Source: GCA-003244245 sp963712995 (GTDB taxonomy: Bacteria; Actinomycetota; Actinomycetes; Mycobacteriales; Pseudonocardiaceae). From it: 64,000 nt of DNA. Below are positions 51,707 through 59,654 of the stretch, one piece after another; the stretch's first letter is position 1, and the number at the start of each line of letters is the position of its first letter. The notes below the pieces were generated by a model. That model was given only the letters and a program-made list of their open reading frames with translations, was not told the origin of the DNA and searched no databases. The translations under genes were made by a program, and so were the position numbers. The stretch is taken from NCBI GenBank assembly GCA_963712995.1, contig CAVQKH010000012.1, forward strand, positions 62,001 through 126,000. The letters run 5' to 3'.

Positions 51707-53092
51707 TTAGATCCTCGGCGGTGGTAGCTGGCGCCAGGGACCGGTGATCGCGAACATGGTTCCCGGCTCCTGCAGGTTGGCGAAGAGAATCCTGCGGTCC
51801 GGCGAGTAGACCGGCCCGGTGAACTCGTTGTCGTCGATGTCGTTGCGGGCCAGCGGGAACGTCCGGCCCTCGGCGGTGACACCGATGAGGTGCTGGATGC
51901 CCTCCCCGTCCTCGGCCAGGATCAGGCCACCGTAGGGCGAGACGGTGATGTTGTCCGGACCGTCGAACGCGTCGTCGACAGCCGGGGTGGGATTGAGCGC
52001 GAACCGCAGCTTCAGGGTCAGCGTCGCCCGCCCGGGGTCGTAGAACCACACCTGGCCGTCGTGCTGGACCGGGCTCTCCGAGCGCGCGAAGCTGGACACG
52101 ATGTACGCGCCACCGTCGCCCCACCAGGCACCCTCCAGCTTGCGTGCCCGGGTGATATCAGCGTTGGCGAACTGCGTGCGGGTCGAGATGGCGGTGGCAT
52201 CCCGGTCCGGGACCGGAATCCAGGTGATCGCATAGACGGTGCCGATCTCGCTCGCCCGGGACAGGTCATCCACGTGCGCACCGGCCCCATCGGTGGCCTT
52301 CATGGCGCCGAGCACCCCGGCGGTGCTGCTCAGGACACGCAACCGACCCCGGCCGGGCTGGTGGTCCTCGGGGGCCTTCCACCGGTAGAGCAGGCCATTC
52401 GGGGTGACGGCGTCCTCGGTGAGGTAGATGTCACCGGTGCGCGGGTCCACCGCAACGGCCTCGTGCGAGAACCGGCCCAGCGCCTTGATCGGATGCGGGT
52501 CACGGTTGGCGGAGCGCACGTACGGGTCGACCTCGAAGACGTAGCCGTGATCCTTCGTTACGCTGCCCGAGCCGGCCTTTATCTCGGTCTCCTCACAGCT
52601 CAGCCAGGTGCCCCAGGGAGTGACGCCGCCGGCGCAGTTCGTCGATGTGCCGGACAGGCCGACGTACTCACGAACCAGGCCGCCGTCCCGATCAACCTGC
52701 ACGACGGTGCACCCACCGAACGCTCCCGGGTCATAAACCAGCCCGTCGAGGTGCGGAACCGGGATCCCGCCGGCCCCGTCGCGGAGCTCGTGATTGTTCA
52801 CCAGAACGGTGCCGCCCCGCAGCGACGGGAAGGCGCCGGTGCCGTCGTGCTTGCCCGGCGTGGGCTCGCCGGACTCCAGCGTGGTCACCCCGGCCCTGGT
52901 GACGATCCGGTAGCTGAACCCCGCGGGCAACGCAAGCCGCCCTCGCGGGTCCGGGAACAGGGGGCCGTGACCGTCGGCGGGGGCGGCGAACCTGGTCGAG
53001 GAGGTGACCAGCATGTCGGTACTGCCGATCAGCAACACCCCAGTGCTTGCGAGGGCGGAGCGGTGGAGGAAGTCGCGTCGCGTCAAACCCAT
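51707..53092 (-). CDS. DUF839/PhoX-like Tat-exported protein
   Basis: A 461-residue protein with a Tat-type signal (TRRDFLHRSALASTGVLLIG) and the DUF839 propeller: GGTVLVNNHELRDGAGG, STNCAGGVTPWGTWLSCEET, GRFSHEAVAVDPRTGDIYLT with EDAVTPNGLLYRWKAP, and DGPDNITVSPYGGLILAEDG. PhoX-type members are extracytoplasmic alkaline phosphatases with iron and calcium; the Cys and Glu in CEET fit the iron site. Substrate not proved. Confidence 0.88.
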   Translation of the reverse strand: MGLTRRDFLHRSALASTGVLLIGSTDMLVTSSTRFAAPADGHGPLFPDPRGRLALPAGFSYRIVTRAGVTTLESGEPTPGKHDGTGAFPSLRGGTVLVNNHELRDGAGGIPVPHLDGLVYDPGAFGGCTVVQVDRDGGLVREYVGLSGTSTNCAGGVTPWGTWLSCEETEIKAGSGSVTKDHGYVFEVDPYVRSANRDPHPIKALGRFSHEAVAVDPRTGDIYLTEDAVTPNGLLYRWKAPEDHQPGRGRLRVLSSTAGVLGAMKATDGAGAHVDDLSRASEIGTVYAITWIPVPDRDATAISTRTQFANADITRARKLEGAWWGDGGAYIVSSFARSESPVQHDGQVWFYDPGRATLTLKLRFALNPTPAVDDAFDGPDNITVSPYGGLILAEDGEGIQHLIGVTAEGRTFPLARNDIDDNEFTGPVYSPDRRILFANLQEPGTMFAITGPWRQLPPPRI

Positions 53093-53300
53093 CTGAGGAA
53101 CCCCCGTCAAGTAGTGGGCTGAGCTGAGTTTGCGCAACTGACACAACTGGGGCAAACCACCATGCGGGCGATGCGCAGGCGTTTGCAGTAACCACTATCC
53201 CAACACCGGTAACACGGTAGGAGGATCCGAGGGCCCATGACGGCGGCAGCAGGAGCGCAGGCCCTACGATGCCTGGCGGCCTAGGGAGGCAGATCAAGAC

Positions 53301-53828
53301 ATGACGGGATCTGATGCGGCAACGATGACGGCGCTGGACTGGGCCATCATCGGCGCAGGCTTGCTGGCCTACATCTCAAGCCTGCTCCCCTGGTATGTCT
53401 TCACCGCCAGCGTCCCGTTCCTGGGAATCATGCGCTCGGCCGACGCCAACGCGTGGCATGCGGGTGTCGGCGCATGGCTGTCCGTGCTGCTGCTCGTGGT
53501 CGCCGCGGGCCTGGTGCTGGTAGGCGCGTTGGGTGGGCGGCTGCGGCGGGTCGCGTCGCGGTCACTGATCACACTGGCGCTCTCGGCGCTGGCGTTCGTC
53601 ACCATCGTGCTGCGCTGGGCGACGTTCCCCGACGCCAACCGCGGGCTGGGCCGAGCCGGTGAGCTGGGTAACTTCAACCTGGGTAATGTCAACTTGAGCG
53701 GCGCCTTCACCGTCTCCAGTGGTGCCGGCTACGGCCTCTACCTGGGTCTGATCGCGGCGATCGTGGCCGCCTTGGCGTCGATGGTCAGATTCCGCGCCGC
53801 GAGCAACGAGCCCGACCCCGTCAGCTAG
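53301..53828 (+). CDS. Four-helix membrane protein, unknown function
   Basis: A 175-residue protein with helices near 12-32, 58-80, 88-108 and 145-165 and a LLPWYVF motif after the first helix. It resembles small actinobacterial membrane proteins of unknown role. AGGGAGG-like sequence precedes the ATG at 53301. Confidence 0.65.
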   Translation: MTGSDAATMTALDWAIIGAGLLAYISSLLPWYVFTASVPFLGIMRSADANAWHAGVGAWLSVLLLVVAAGLVLVGALGGRLRRVASRSLITLALSALAFVTIVLRWATFPDANRGLGRAGELGNFNLGNVNLSGAFTVSSGAGYGLYLGLIAAIVAALASMVRFRAASNEPDPVS

Positions 53829-53873
53829 CCGGCCGGGAATGTGGTGGTTGGGTCGAGCGTTTGAACATGAGTA

Positions 53874-53887
53874 GTTGAATTCTCAAC
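53874..53887. promoter_or_regulatory. Inverted repeat before the pirin gene
   Basis: GTTGA-ATTC-TCAAC lies 14 bases before the pirin start and just upstream of its GAGGAGGCGG ribosome site. It is the size of a MarR/HxlR-type operator. Confidence 0.35.
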
Positions 53888-53900
53888 GAGGAGGCGGAAC

Positions 53901-54896
53901 ATGCCGGCTGTCACTGTTGAGGACATCACCACGCTGGCCCGCATCCCGCAGCCGGGTCCCGGCGCGGTGGAGCGCCCGGTCCGGTCGGTGACCACCGCGC
54001 CCTCGGGATACGAGGGCGAGGGCTTCCCGGTCCGACGGGCCTTCGCCGGGGTGGACCTGCGCGATCTCGACCCGTTCGTGCACCTGGATCAGATGGGTGA
54101 GGTCGAGTACGCCCCGGGTGAGCCCAAGGGCACCCCCTGGCACCCGCACCGCGGCTTCGAGACCGTCACCTACCTGATCGACGGTGTCTTCGAGCACGCC
54201 GACTCCAACGGTGGCGGCGGGCAGATCACCAACGGCGACACCCAGTGGATGACCGCGGGCGGCGGCATCCTGCACATCGAGCGGCCGCCGGAGCACCTGG
54301 TGCTCAGCGGTGGGCTGTTCCACGGCCTGCAGCTGTGGGTCAACCTGCCGGCCAAGCTCAAGTGGGTCGAGCCGCGCTACCAGGACCTGCGGGCCGCCGA
54401 GTCGGCGCTGCTCACCACCCACGACGGCGGCGCCCTGGTCCGGGTGATCGCCGGCGAGGTCGCCGGGCAGCACGGTCCCGGGTCCACCTACACCCCGATG
54501 GCGATGTTGCACGCCACCGTCAGCCCGGGCGCGAGGCTGCGACTGCCCTGGCGAGCCGAGCACAACGCACTGGTCTATGTCCTGTCCGGGGCCGGTTCCG
54601 TCGGCCCGCAGGCGCAGCCGGTGCACACCGGCCAGCTCGCGGTGTTCGGACCGGGCGATGTCATCACCGTCAGTGGTGCGGTACACCAGGAGTCGCGGCA
54701 CCCGGCGCTGGACGTCGTCGTCCTGGGTGGCGTGCCGATCCGGGAGCCCGTCGCGTGGGGTGGGCCGTTCGTGATGAACACCCGCGCGGAGGTCGCGGCG
54801 GCCTTCGAGGACTACCAGGCGGGCCGGCTGGGCACCATCCCCGCCCAGCGCCTGCCCTACGCCGAGGTGGGCGGCGAAGCCGGCCAGGACGACTGA
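53901..54896 (+). CDS. Pirin family protein
   Basis: A 331-residue bicupin. The metal-binding motif of the first cupin is WHPHRGFETVTYLIDG with HxH and a later His in GGGILHIERPP; DPFVHLDQMGEVEY precedes it. The C-terminal cupin lacks metal ligands. Pirins act as quercetinase-like dioxygenases or redox-sensing co-regulators. GAGGAGG upstream of the ATG. Confidence 0.92.
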   Translation: MPAVTVEDITTLARIPQPGPGAVERPVRSVTTAPSGYEGEGFPVRRAFAGVDLRDLDPFVHLDQMGEVEYAPGEPKGTPWHPHRGFETVTYLIDGVFEHADSNGGGGQITNGDTQWMTAGGGILHIERPPEHLVLSGGLFHGLQLWVNLPAKLKWVEPRYQDLRAAESALLTTHDGGALVRVIAGEVAGQHGPGSTYTPMAMLHATVSPGARLRLPWRAEHNALVYVLSGAGSVGPQAQPVHTGQLAVFGPGDVITVSGAVHQESRHPALDVVVLGGVPIREPVAWGGPFVMNTRAEVAAAFEDYQAGRLGTIPAQRLPYAEVGGEAGQDD

Positions 54897-54915
54897 CACC
54901 TGTGAGCCGCTGGGG

Positions 54916-55593
54916 TCAGGCGGACCAGCCGGGGCGGACCAGACCGCTCTCGTAGGCGAGCACCACCAGCTGGGCCCGGTCCCGGGCGCCGATCTTGATC
55001 ATGGCCCGGCTGACGTGGGTCTTGACGGTGGCCGGGCTGAGGAACAGGCGCTGGGCGATCTCGTCGTTGGACAACCCGGCGGCGACGTGCGTGACGATCT
55101 CCCGCTCGCGCTCGGTCAGGGACGCGATCAGCCCCGCGAGTCTGCGGTCGACGAGGGTTGGTTTGGCTCGCACCGCGAACTCCTCGATGAGCGTGCGGGT
55201 CACCACCGGCGCGAGCAGGGCATCGCCCCGGTGCACGACACGGATCGCGCGGATCAGGTCGGCCGGCTCGATGTCCTTGACGAGGAAACCGCTGGCCCCG
55301 AAGCGAACGGCGTCGAAGACGTACGAGTCGTCGGTGAAGGTGGTCAACACGATCACCCGTACGCCGGAGAGCTGCGGATCGGCGGCGATGTCGCGGGTGG
55401 CGGCCAACCCGTCCTGCCCCGGCATCCGGATGTCCATCAACACGACGTCCGGGTGGGTCTCGCGGGCCAGCCGCACCGCGGCCGCCCCGTCTTCGGCCTC
55501 ACCCACCACCTGCATGTCGGGTTGGGGTCGCAGCAGCGCGCGGAACCCCGCGCGCACCAGCGCCTGGTCGTCGGCCAGCAGGACATCGATCAT
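54916..55593 (-). CDS. NarL/LuxR-family response regulator
   Basis: A 225-residue regulator: receiver with VLLADDQALVRAGF, phospho-Asp in VVLMDIRMPGQDG, Lys in FLVKDIEPADL; then a LuxR-type helix-turn-helix (LTEREREIVTHVAAGLSNDE, IAQRLFLSPATVKTHVSRAM). Its ATG overlaps the kinase stop, marking a co-translated pair. Confidence 0.94.
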   Translation of the reverse strand: MIDVLLADDQALVRAGFRALLRPQPDMQVVGEAEDGAAAVRLARETHPDVVLMDIRMPGQDGLAATRDIAADPQLSGVRVIVLTTFTDDSYVFDAVRFGASGFLVKDIEPADLIRAIRVVHRGDALLAPVVTRTLIEEFAVRAKPTLVDRRLAGLIASLTEREREIVTHVAAGLSNDEIAQRLFLSPATVKTHVSRAMIKIGARDRAQLVVLAYESGLVRPGWSA

Positions 55594-56831
55594 CGATCGG
55601 CCGCTTTCACCGGGGCCGCAGCGACGGGGACCGCGGGCAGGAAGGCCCGCACCCGGAACCCGCCGTCAGGGCGCGGTCCGGTCGTGATCGTGCCTCCCAG
55701 GGCCTGGACACGTTCGCGCATGCCGGGCAGGCCGTCGCCGCCGGATCCCGCTGATCCGGATCCCGGCGGTGCCAGGGCGCCGCCGCGCCCGTCGTCATCG
55801 ACCTGCACGATCAGACCGGCCTCGTCGTAGCGCAGCACGACCCGGGCTCGGGCCGGGCCGGCGTGCTTGCGGGTGTTGGTCAAGGCCTCCTGCACGATCC
55901 GGTAGGCGGCCAGATCGACACTGGCGGGCAGGTCCCGCGCCGGCCCGCGAACCTCGACGGTGACCGGCAGCCCGGCGGCCCCGGTGTCGGCGACGAGAGC
56001 ATCGAGCCGGGCCAGCCCGGGCACCGGTTGGTGCGGGGGACGCTCGTCGACGCCGCGCAGCACTCCGAGAGTCGCCCGCATCTCGCGCAGCAGCTCACGG
56101 CTGGACTGCTTGATCGCAGCCAGTGCCGTGCGCGCCTGCTCGGGGTCGTCGTCCATCAGATACAGCGCCACCCCGGCCTGCACGTTGATCAGTGAGACGT
56201 GGTGGCCCAGCACATCGTGCAGCTCCTGGGCGATCCGCAGCCGCTCCTCGCTGCCCCGGCGGCGCTCGGTCTCCTCCCGGGCGGCCCGGGCCTGTGCGAG
56301 CCGTTCGCGGCGGGCCCGCCACCCCTCGGACGCCGCGATCACCGCGATCAGCCAGGCGAGCCAGCCGGCCGCGGCGGTCAGCGGGAACGGCCGGCCAGGA
56401 TGCGCGGCGAGGTGCACCAGCGCAAGCGCGGTGAAGGCGATGCCGGTGATGGTGTAGGAGGCGACGCGGTGGCCGGCGGTCACGGCGACGCAGAGCGCCA
56501 TCAGTGGCGCCAGGAACACCGGCCCGAACGGGTAACCGGCGCCGAGGTAGACCGCGACACCGGTGGCTGCCGCCCCGAAGGCGAGTACTGGTTGGACCCG
56601 CCGCACCACCAGCGCGGCGGGTCCAACCAGGAGCAGGGCGATCCCGATCGCGTCCAGCCCACGCGCGTCGGGCTGGCCCCGGCTGGCGAAGGTGGTGCCG
56701 ACGACGGTGAATGCACCCACGGCCAGCGGCAGCGCCACGGTGGGCAACAACACCGTGTGCAACCACCCCGTGTGCAACCACCCCGTGGGCAACACACCGG
56801 CCCACCATCTCGGGCGCTGCGATGGATCCAC
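55590..56831 (-). CDS. NarL-type sensor histidine kinase
   Basis: A 413-residue kinase with four to five N-terminal membrane helices and a HisKA_3 domain: RIAQELHDVLGHHVSLINVQ (phospho-His), then AYRIVQEALTNTRKHAGP and a shortened ATPase domain ending GDGLPGMRERVQALGGTI. Residues 14-28 contain a repeated HTGWL from a DNA repeat at 56756-56785. GTG start at 56831, three bases after the DUF692 remnant. Confidence 0.92.
   Translation of the reverse strand: MDPSQRPRWWAGVLPTGWLHTGWLHTVLLPTVALPLAVGAFTVVGTTFASRGQPDARGLDAIGIALLLVGPAALVVRRVQPVLAFGAAATGVAVYLGAGYPFGPVFLAPLMALCVAVTAGHRVASYTITGIAFTALALVHLAAHPGRPFPLTAAAGWLAWLIAVIAASEGWRARRERLAQARAAREETERRRGSEERLRIAQELHDVLGHHVSLINVQAGVALYLMDDDPEQARTALAAIKQSSRELLREMRATLGVLRGVDERPPHQPVPGLARLDALVADTGAAGLPVTVEVRGPARDLPASVDLAAYRIVQEALTNTRKHAGPARARVVLRYDEAGLIVQVDDDGRGGALAPPGSGSAGSGGDGLPGMRERVQALGGTITTGPRPDGGFRVRAFLPAVPVAAAPVKAADR
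56756..56793. repeat. 15-bp tandem repeat in the kinase 5' end
   Basis: TGTGCAACCACCCCG is repeated at 56756-56770 and 56771-56785, then TGGGCAAC begins a diverged third copy. In the protein this duplicates five residues near the first helix, which tolerates length change. Confidence 0.75.
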
Positions 56832-56834
56832 GGA

Positions 56835-57239
56835 TCAAAGGTAGACCGACCCGCCGGTGCGCGCCGTCGCCTGCGGGGATGCTGTCGGGGTACCACCACG
56901 GTCGTAGGCCTGATCTCCTCGCCTACTCCGGAGGCGCCTGCCCCGCCCGCGCCAACCGCCCTCGCGTTCGTCCAGTTCGGTGACGGCGAGTTCGGGTAGC
57001 TCACCGGCATCGGCGAGGGCTCGGGCGAAGTCCCACCCATCCCGCAAGGAGAGCGCGATGCCGTGCGGGACCACGCACACCCCACGCTCGTGCAGCGTGG
57101 CCAACGGCGGTGGCAAGGCACCGCCGGTCAGCGACTCGGCGATCACCTCGCAGAACCGCAGCCCGGGCAGGTCGGCGACCAATCCAGCGATCTCGGGTCG
57201 CCAACCCAGTCCCAGGCCTGACTGCGGCAGCGGGGTCAT
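56835..57239 (-). pseudogene. Truncated DUF692 (MNIO-type) gene
   Basis: The first 65 residues (GLGLGWRPEIAGLVADLPGL, RFCEVIAESLTG, VPHGIALSL) match the N-terminus of DUF692 proteins, a TIM-barrel multinuclear iron family that includes methanobactin biosynthesis enzymes. Full-length members have about 280 residues; here the sequence leaves the family after residue 65 and ends at 134. The remaining part (DGWDFARALADAGELPELAV) is not recognised. The ATG at 57239 overlaps the upstream Gly/Cys gene by four bases. Confidence 0.65.
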
Positions 57240-57433
57240 CCCCCGCCGCCGCAGCCGCCCCCACATCCCCCGCCTCCCCCGCCTCCGCAACCCCCGCCGG
57301 AGGAACTCGAGCCCAGCCCCCAGCGCGCCACGATGATCCCGAGGAGGGCGACCAGCGCGAGCAACCCGTAGCCGACCAGGAAGTCCGGGCCGCTGATCCC
57401 CCAGGTGAGGTTGCTCAAACCCAGCGGACTCAT
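57236..57433 (-). CDS. Miniature TIGR04222-like protein with Gly/Cys tail
   Basis: A 65-residue protein. LTWGISGPDFLVGYGLLALV then ALLGIIVARW matches the N-terminal helix of TIGR04222 membrane proteins. The next residues are directly the family-type tail, SSSSGGGCGGGG followed by GGGCGGGCGGGG, with three cysteines. Full TIGR04222 proteins have about 200 residues between these parts. The ATG at 57433 has GGGAGG eight bases before it, so the short version may be translated. It overlaps a DUF692 gene. Confidence 0.6.
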   Translation of the reverse strand: MSPLGLSNLTWGISGPDFLVGYGLLALVALLGIIVARWGLGSSSSGGGCGGGGGGGCGGGCGGGG

Positions 57434-57614
57434 GGCACACCTCCCGGACGAATCGGACGGACCGAGGGAAGTATGTGCACCACTGGACCGTAAGCACCAG
57501 AGGGCAGCCCTCACCGGTACCGACTCCTGAGCAGCCCACCCACCCCGACATGGAGACATATGCAACCGGGGCAGCGACACGCGAAAAACACCAGCCACCT
57601 AAGGAGTTGTCGGG

Positions 57615-57960
57615 GTGGGTGCCTTGATCGAGGGGTGGCTGGTTCTGCCGGATCGGCCGGACGCGCGGCGGGTGGTGGCTGGGTGGCCGGCACTGTCGCG
57701 GTCGGTGGTGGCGCACGCGTCGGGACACCCGTGGCTGATCGGCAGCCTCGATCGGGATGAGCTCAACCCGGCCTCGGTGGGGTCGCTGCGGGTGGCGGTG
57801 ATCGGGTCGTGCCCGGGCCGGCACGGGGATCTTCGCGGACTCCGCACTGGCCACCCACGGCCTGATCAACCCCGACTCGCTGAGGCTGCGAAACCTGGCT
57901 ACGCACCGCTACAACGTCGATCCCCTCCGGGAGGACCAACAATGCCGCTGCGGCTACGCC
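57615..57960 (+). pseudogene. Remnant of an asparagine-synthase-like (lasso-cyclase type) gene
   Basis: From a GTG with AAGGAG upstream, VAHASGHPWLIGSLDRDE and LRVAVIGSCP resemble the N-terminus of actinobacterial asparagine-synthase-like proteins, including lasso-peptide cyclases. A second frame from 57826 reads FADSALATHGLINPDSLRL, which fits their C-terminal end. The synthetase core is absent. No precursor peptide gene is seen nearby. Confidence 0.45.
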
Positions 57961-58066
57961 CTGACATCGCCACCACCGACACCGACGACGGCTGGTCCTG
58001 CTCGACGAACGCACTGGGCGCTACTGGCAAGTACGATGCGGCGGGCATCAATCGCAGGTTCGAATG

Positions 58067-58140
58067 CCACGGGTTCAATGCCACGGGTTCAATGCCACGG
58101 GTTCAATTCCACGGGTTCAATTCCACGGGTTCAATTCCAC
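58067..58140. repeat. 14-bp tandem repeat, five copies
   Basis: CCACGGGTTCAATG or ...ATT is repeated at 58067-58080, 58081-58094, 58095-58108, 58109-58122 and 58123-58136, then CCAC. A degenerate unit with GGTTCGAATG precedes it. The last unit overlaps the stop codon of the ATPase gene on the other strand. Confidence 0.9.
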
Positions 58141-59357
58141 AGCGCCGAGAAGGGGAACGTCCACAGGCGCCCGCCCAGATGCCGGGGCTCGGCGGCGGTG
58201 CACAACACCACGCCGGCGAGGAAGTCGGCGCCGAGGCGTGACTCGAGGAGCCGCAGGCCGCGCAGGTCCTCGGCGCGCACAGTGGCGCCGGCCTTCACTT
58301 CCACCCCGACAACCCGGCCGTCGCCCGATTCCAACACGAGGTCGACTTCGGCGCCGTCCCGGTCGCGGAAGTGGAACAACCCCGGCCGGGCCTGCGACCA
58401 CTCGGACTGCGCGCGCACCTCGCCTGTGACGAACGTCTCGATCAGACGACCGGCGAGCTCTGGGTCGACCCGAAGGCGCCCCCCGAGCAACCGGGCAGCA
58501 AGGCCGGTATCAGTGAGCGCGAGCTTGGGCCGGCGAACGACCCGAGCGGTCAAGTTGGTCGACCACGCCGGGATGGTCTGGATGAGGAACACGGCCTCGA
58601 GATGGGCGAGGTAGCTGTCGGTCGTGGGCCGGGACAGCCCAAGGTCACGCGCCAGGTCGGCGATGTTGAGCTCACCGGAGGTACGAGACGCGACCAGGCG
58701 CAGCAACCGCGGCAGTTCCCGCAGGTACGTGGCGTCGGTGACGGCGCGCACCTCACGATCGATCACCCCGGCGACATAGCTGTCATACCAGGCGGACCGG
58801 CGGCGGTCGGCCCTGGCCAGGGCAGGTAGGAAGCCTCCCGCACCGGCACGCTCGAGAACCTCCGCTCGGGTCACCGCTGCGGGTCGTAGCCTTGCCAGGT
58901 CGTCATCGAAGGCCCGGTCGATGAACCCCGGCACTGCCGCCGCGTCATCGAGCTCGGCCTGGGTGAAGGGCCAGAGGGTGAGTGCCTCCATCCGGCCGGC
59001 GAGGGAGTCGGCCAGCTTGGGTGCCCCGAGGAGCCTGGTCGATCCGGTGAGCAGGAAACGACCCGGCCGCCGCTCCCGGTCGACCTCCGCCTTGACGGCC
59101 AGCAGCAGCTCGGGAACCCGCTGGGCTTCGTCGATGCCGACCAGCCCGACCCGTCCGCTGACGAAACCGACGGGGTCGGTCCGGGCCGCGTCGAGAGTCA
59201 CCGCGTCGTCGAGCGTGAGCCACGTCCCCGCTCGCTCGGCCACCACGTGCGCGGCGAGGGTGCTCTTGCCGGCCTGCCGGGGACCGGCGACCACCACGAC
59301 CGGGGTGTCGGCGAGCGCCTCGCCGAGCGGCCCTGCCAGCATGCGGTGACGGTACAT
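58131..59357 (-). CDS. AAA_14/DUF4143 ATPase
   Basis: A 408-residue ATPase. Walker A is GPRQAGKSTLA, Walker B GLVGIDEAQRV, sensor FLLTGSTRLL. The C-terminal DUF4143 domain (about 195-370) includes VRRPKLALTDTGLAARLLG and a nuclease-like FHFRDRDGAEVDLVLESGDG with GVEVKAGATV. The family is widespread, often mobile, and its role is unsettled. Its stop codon lies inside the 14-bp repeats. Confidence 0.88.
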   Translation of the reverse strand: MYRHRMLAGPLGEALADTPVVVVAGPRQAGKSTLAAHVVAERAGTWLTLDDAVTLDAARTDPVGFVSGRVGLVGIDEAQRVPELLLAVKAEVDRERRPGRFLLTGSTRLLGAPKLADSLAGRMEALTLWPFTQAELDDAAAVPGFIDRAFDDDLARLRPAAVTRAEVLERAGAGGFLPALARADRRRSAWYDSYVAGVIDREVRAVTDATYLRELPRLLRLVASRTSGELNIADLARDLGLSRPTTDSYLAHLEAVFLIQTIPAWSTNLTARVVRRPKLALTDTGLAARLLGGRLRVDPELAGRLIETFVTGEVRAQSEWSQARPGLFHFRDRDGAEVDLVLESGDGRVVGVEVKAGATVRAEDLRGLRLLESRLGADFLAGVVLCTAAEPRHLGGRLWTFPFSALWN

Positions 59358-59414
59358 GATTCAAGGGTAGCGTTGCCCTGCGATCCGCGGTCGATATCTC
59401 TGCGAAACGCGACC

Positions 59415-59563
59415 TCTCATGCTGCGATCCGCCGTACTACAACATCATCGTCACGGCGGAGCGCGCGCTGTGTTCCGACTTCGAGCACGTCACTCTCGGT
59501 CCCGTCGAATGGGACCTCGCGTTCACCGACCCGGCAGCACGGGCGGCCTGCGACGACCCCTAA
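59415..59563 (+). pseudogene. Aminoglycoside-phosphotransferase-like C-terminal remnant
   Basis: The frame ending TAA at 59561-59563 reads DPPYYNIIVTAERALCSDFE then HVTLGPVEWDLAFTDP. This is the HGDxxxxN...DFE...GPxEWDLA part of the APH family with the HGD replaced. The kinase N-lobe is missing. It abuts the ABC-F gene. Confidence 0.5.
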
Positions 59564-59654
59564 ACCCCGATATGTCTCCATGTCGGACGCCTCGTGTCGT
59601 GCCCCGCCAGTTCTCGTCGATCAGCCCGACCCGCTGGGCCGGGCTGTGGTCAGG

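Noticed and set aside
57434..57960. Lasso peptide biosynthetic cluster
   Set aside because: Only a cyclase-like remnant is seen; there is no precursor peptide, leader-binding protein or protease.
57990..58080. Possible tRNA gene because of GGTTCGAATG near 58058
   Set aside because: The bases around TTCGAAT do not form a five-pair T stem, and no acceptor, D or anticodon arms can be drawn upstream.
58067..58140. Possible CRISPR array
   Set aside because: Units are 14 bases, directly adjacent and without spacers; no cas gene is present.
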